Part shown: piece after piece, positions 54,465 through 60,500 of the stretch | How positions within the stretch are numbered: the stretch's first letter is position 1 | Layout: each line of letters begins with the position of its first letter | Source: Mesocentrotus franciscanus | Lineage: Eukaryota > Echinodermata > Echinoidea > Camarodonta > Strongylocentrotidae | Reading direction: 5' to 3' | DNA: 64,000 nt | Assembly (NCBI GenBank): GCA_037976565.1 | Contig: CP137680.1 | Location: 30,835,694 to 30,899,693, forward strand | The notes under the pieces: generated by a model | The model's input: the letters and a program-made list of their open reading frames with translations, nothing else | Told to the model about the DNA's origin: nothing | Database searches by the model: none | Translations under genes and position numbers: made by a program

Positions 54465-54500
<36 letters not shown>

Positions 54501-57500
54501 ATGTCTGTCTGTCTCTGTATCTCTGTTTATCTGTCTGTCTGTCTGTTTTTATCTGTCTGTCTGTCTGTCTGTCTTTCTTTTTGTCTGTATGTCTGTCTGT
54601 CTATCTGTCTCTCTTTCTCCCACTTTCTTTCTGTCAGTATTCTGTCTGTCTGTCTGTCTCTCTCTCTGTCTCTCTCTCTATGTATATTTGAGGTAAAAGA
54701 GATAAAAGATGAGCAGATATAAAGCTCTACAATGGAGATACCGATGGCAAGCCAAGATTGGATGGGGTCATATGAAACAAAAGATAAACATTATTTCATT
54801 CCTTGGGCTTTATCAAGCTCTTTTACTCATATTGCTCTTTCTTCCCAGTTATATTTTTCTTACTCTTTATTCGTATTGATATATTCATCATTAACTCAAT
54901 TTACTTGTAATTAATTTTATTATTTCTGTCCTCATCGCTTTCTTTTCACTCATTCCTTGTGATTAATATGATTTAGATACACTTCAATTTATATTTACAT
55001 AAGAGACTTTATATTTTCTTTCCATGTGTAAACATTTAAAGAGTTCAAAACTATTTTGTTGTTCATTTTCTCTCTTACAGAATTTCATTCCAGTTCATGA
55101 GTTCTAAGAAATCTAACAATGGAACAGACATCAATGCCGGACAGATTCCCCAGATACTCTACAGGTAAGAACCTTTCTCAGATTGGAATAGATTTGATGA
55201 TCTCATATTTAAAACTTTCATGAATTATTTTTCTTAAGTTTTACCTTTCACCACTCTATATCTCTTCTTTTTCTGACTTATTACAAAGTTGTGATTGTCC
55301 TTTAGCCATGCTCATAGGCCCATATTTACTTACCTCTAAATGTAGACCTGCTTTATTTTAGCATTACATGGAATGTAAATTTTAAAAAAGTAATTTTGTT
55401 TTCATAATGAAGGTTGTAGTTGTGTGCATTTGCATTGTTGCACCATACACTTATTCAACTGGTTCGGTCGAAATCCAGGCAAACGCCACCTGACAAGACA
55501 TTAATGTTCATTCATATAAACCAATTCGATTGGCCTATTTGGGACTCTTCTTGCAGGGACTGCTGGTATGACCAGCTGTCAATTATTATCTGTGATACTG
55601 TTGTGACTAGAAGGTTCTGTATAATGTAAGTGATCACTCACCACCCTGACAGATAAATCGACCACTCAAATTTACAAGAAGTTTTCCATTGCTTAAGAGG
55701 TTAACAATTGCTTCTTTGGTGTGTAACGTCTTCCATGCTCTAACTCTCTGTGCACACATAATTAGCATTGCCATGAATATGTATGAAATATGTATTTGTA
55801 ACAGTGCCTTAAAAGGCTGTTGTTCACAAATCCACAATACGTAACCCAAAATAATATGATAAATAAAAGCAACACTGAATTTGTCTGTCTATTGTTTTCA
55901 GGATGCCTCAACCTGATGCGAATAACTTCCGAGGTCAATCATCTCACGGTGAACCTGTTCACATTCTCTCATCATCGTTCAGTAGCTCAGTATCACCGGT
56001 AAGTCACTCTATATCAGCCTTCATTTATTCAGGATACATTACCAGTGGGTTAAAACCAATTTATCTTGAGCTTATTATTCAAGTTGTTGGTAATACTTCC
56101 TTGGGGGTTAAGAAATGAAAGTAATTTTCATGCAAATGTTTGGTATCCTAGTTTTCAGGGCTTTAACACTGTGTGACAGTTTATGGGTAAACACCTTTCT
56201 GGTCTCATAAGTAGGAAGTCTAGGGTCCAAAACCAAAGGGTCCAAAACCAAATAAGTAGGAAGTCTAGGGTCCAAAACCAAATTACTATAGTAATTTTTA
56301 ATTAATTAAATTAAATAGAATTAAATTAAAGTTTTTAGTATCATTTTGTGGCAGCCAGCGGCTGAATTGCGAAATATTTACAATTATTAAAAAAATGAAA
56401 ATGAAAATTTACTTACTTGAAAATAAATATAAAGGCATAACATAAATATGTTCATATAGTTCATATAGTTTAATATCCCGCATTATCCTATTGAAGAGAG
56501 TTAGTACACTAACAAAATAATACTACTCACATAAATTACAAAATTTTATTTGATGACTTATGTTTGTAGGAGGTGTTTGAGTCTCTGTTGAAACTGCTTC
56601 AGTGGAGCTGGACAACGTTCAAGAAGAATGCGGATGGGGTATTGAAGAAGAAGGACAAGGAGCTGCTGAATGCGTGCAATGAGCTAAACCGACTGGTTTA
56701 CATTGCTTCCGCCTGTCTTAGATTACTAAGAAGTCATGTGTGTGAAATATACCCAAATCCAGGTGTGTAACAACATTATATTCTAGTGTGAAAGAGCTCT
56801 TTGCTGCCGTGTGTCTTTAGATAGCAGTGTGTAGTGCAGACTGATTTACACTAGGTTACAATATCAAAGACTCTTAAACGGTACCTTAACATTGTGTACA
56901 CTTTCTTACCTAGCATATCTAAATTCAAACTTAATTATATCAAAGGAAATATGAACCTTTACATGGATATTGTGATTTACATACAATGCAACCTCTGATT
57001 CATTACTTGTCGATCACAGTTATATGTAGGGTTGTAGGTCTCCTATCATTGTTCGCAGTTGATGTGATCTTTTACATTCTTTACATCTCCTTAGGGACTG
57101 GGAAACGTCCAAACGGTGGGTCATCACAACTCCCAGAATGCATCTCCATGACCTGTGACCTCCTAAAGCAGATTCTTGGTGAGCTAACCGAGATGGAGCT
57201 ACAGAGGGCGACAGAAGATGCTCCTAGGTTAACGACCCCATCATCTGATACCATTCCACACCCCCTAAGAAGGATTATGAAGGGTGTAGTCGAGGAGTGT
57301 CACCATACCTTTGTGCAGTGTTTTCATGCTTTCTATCCTACACCACAACTCAAGTGGGTCTTCCTCTGTGATCTTCTCAACTCTAGTCAACAAGTGAGTA
57401 TGAAAAACAAATAATTAATGTGAAAGTAGTAGAAGGGATCAGTCTGTACATGCACTTGGGTCTTAAGCTACCTTTTGATCCTATGTCTAGTTTAGTATAT

Positions 57501-60500
57501 CTGTCAATAGGCAGTGGACATTGTTTCACATAAAATGCATATAAAAACAAAAAATCTTTTTTCTTCATAAAAGATTCTCACCTACTGGTACTGGTGAAAT
57601 TTGCCCCACATTATTGGAAGTATGCTAGTAAGTGTTTTTTGGGGTTTTTTTAGGGGGGGGGGGTCACCATGTATATTATTCTGAATCATGTAATATATAC
57701 CCATCTACATGTATGTAAGTCATAGAATATGCCCCTCTCACTCAGTATCCCCCCTTCTTCTTTCAGAGTCTTGCCCCTGATACCAACGGTCACCTCCTAG
57801 CAGCCGTGTTAGAAGCCCTGTGTGACTCGACGGTCAAACTGACCAAAGTCTTGCCTATCCTGAGAGAGCATCCGGACCCTCACCCTCCAGATCAGACCAG
57901 AGTACCTGTCAACCCTGTCAATCCTGTTCCATTTGCTAAACAGCTCTCTATGGAAGATTCACCTAGTGCTGCACAAGCTGAAGCCAGGGCTCAGTTTCCT
58001 GAGCTCGTAGTTCACATGGAAGATAGGGTACAGGTCAGTTTCATCCCTGCATCATCTCAGTAAAGGGTAAAGGGTAGGGGCTTGGGGTGGGGTGTAAGGG
58101 CTAGGGGTAGAGGTAGGGGGAGGTTGTAGTTCACATGGAAGATAGGGTACAAGTGAGTTACATCTTTACATCATCTCAGTATAGGGTAAATGATAGGGGC
58201 TTGGGGGGGGGGGTAAGGGCTAGCGGCCAGGGGGAGGTTGTAGTTCACATGGAAGATAGTGTACAGGTGAGTTACATCCCTACATCATTTCATGACATGA
58301 TGATGAAGTAGGTTAGGTTATGATAGGATAAGATAGGATAGGATAGGATAGGATATGATAGAGCTCAGTTCCCAGAGCTTGTAGTTCACATGGAAGATGG
58401 GTAAAGGTGAGTTACACCAAGTAAAGATATTGTGTGTCATATAGAATGTACCCCTTTGTCAATTCAAATTTTGTATAAATGTGTAAATGAGAAGTATGAA
58501 GTTTCCAATGAATGGAGAACATAATGTATGTTTTTTTCTTTTACAGATGCAACTTTCAAGTGATTTCAATGTGTTGGCAGTAATATTCTTCTCTGATTTG
58601 TTTTTTCTCTCTTTCTCATTTGTTGTACAGGATGAAGGAGTGGTAGCTCTCAACACTAGTTTCCAAGAGATCCTTGATAAACTACTCATCCTTCTCACAA
58701 CACCTGTCACAGAAGCATTAGATAAGGTATAATAACTTCAATTCAGAATATTTCTAAATGTTAAAGTTAAATCACCTAAAAAATAATCTGTGTACAGCTA
58801 GAATGTATAAGATCATCCTCAAAAGAACTTTACATAGCATTCTATGGGTTATGTTGTGGACTTTGAAGAAAATAAAAGACAACATAAATCCTATGGACTA
58901 ATCCATCAACTAGTCTACTCACAAGTTGTTTTTATGTTGATTGATAGTGTATCTAGACTTGTAATATTTGAGTAAAGAAGTATCATTTGAAGTTATGTTT
59001 TACCGACATAGAACCCCTTACATACAGAACAAAGCTTTTGGGTGATTGGTCCCCTGTATGTGGATGGGCTTGTACAATCTACAAAGTATGAGAACCTGTT
59101 AATGTGTGTGGAGGAAAGGAAACATCCTGGTATGTAGACTCCCACACTTAAATTATGAAGAAAAATGATAAAAATAGGTGTGCATCCTGATTTGAAATAC
59201 TTTGTATTATACTAAATTTAGGAAATGCACATGTCAAGATCAAGGATCAATGTGAAGAAAGAAAGATGAAGGAAAAAGTAGAAACCTGTTTGTCACATGG
59301 ACTCCAAGACCCACACTAACGATTGGTTAGTTTTCAAGTTTCACCAGGATGACTAACTATCTTGTATGTTTCTCTCCTTAGAAGCAGCAGTGTTTACCTA
59401 GCACACTAGTCAAGAATGCCAGCAGACTACTTACCTGTATTGTGAGTGAGCTCTCTGCTATGGCCTGTATCAATGAGGTAAGTCATGTACTCAAGACTTG
59501 AGATATGATATAGGGTAGTCTGTTTGCCTGAATGCAACAGGGCATGCTCTGGAATGATATGTAAAAAAAAAAGGATGCTCTAGAAAAGCATGCTCCTTTT
59601 AATATATATGAAAGAGAAGTATAAATGAATTGTATGAATAACAGCTCTTGTTCTTCTTCTATGACTAGCACTTAAGTGGTCAAAGGTATAGAGCACAAAT
59701 CATTCAATCATCTAGTATGTAAGACAAATCAACGACAGCAGAGAGAATAGTTGTTTTCTTATAAAAATCATCCAATAGACAGATATTTGTTAAATAACAC
59801 TGAAAACCTCAAAAAGTAGATGCCACAAAAAATTCTTCATAGCTGCATTGTTGAATGTAATTCATTTCAAATGCCACCAAACTTTAATCGATACAAAACC
59901 TAAGCTTGACAAAACATGTACATACATTGTATTTCCTTCTTGTGCATAGAGTGACAACCAGACCTCAGGACGCCCTCTATTGACGACCCCATCTCGCTTC
60001 ACCCGAGTGAGTCAGAATCGGGGTTGGAGTACCGGTAACGGTACCCCTGATGCTGTATGTTTCAGTGTTGATAAGCCTGGTATCATGATAGCTGGATTCT
60101 GTGTCTATGGTGGTGTAGGGTACTACAACTATGAGCTGGAATTACTAGATGGGGTAAGTACACAGTTCTACATTCAATATTCCTTACAGTATATTATTTA
60201 TTTCAGGCCTTTTTTCCTTAATTTGTACCCTGTTACCTCTCTGTTTCAGGATTCATATACTTGAGAAAGTATGAGACTCCAACATGTTTTGGTTTCTTTT
60301 CTGACTAATTTAGTCAAATCAGTGATGTCCCTGGTTAACTATTCATTGACACATAACTACATGAATATTAAGTTATAACCCACATGATTTATCTTCATTT
60401 GGGATAATGGTTCGATATTGAATGTGTTAATAGCTTAAATGTCAAAATTAGACATTACTTATGTTTGATATATCACTCCAATGTTACATACATGTATATT

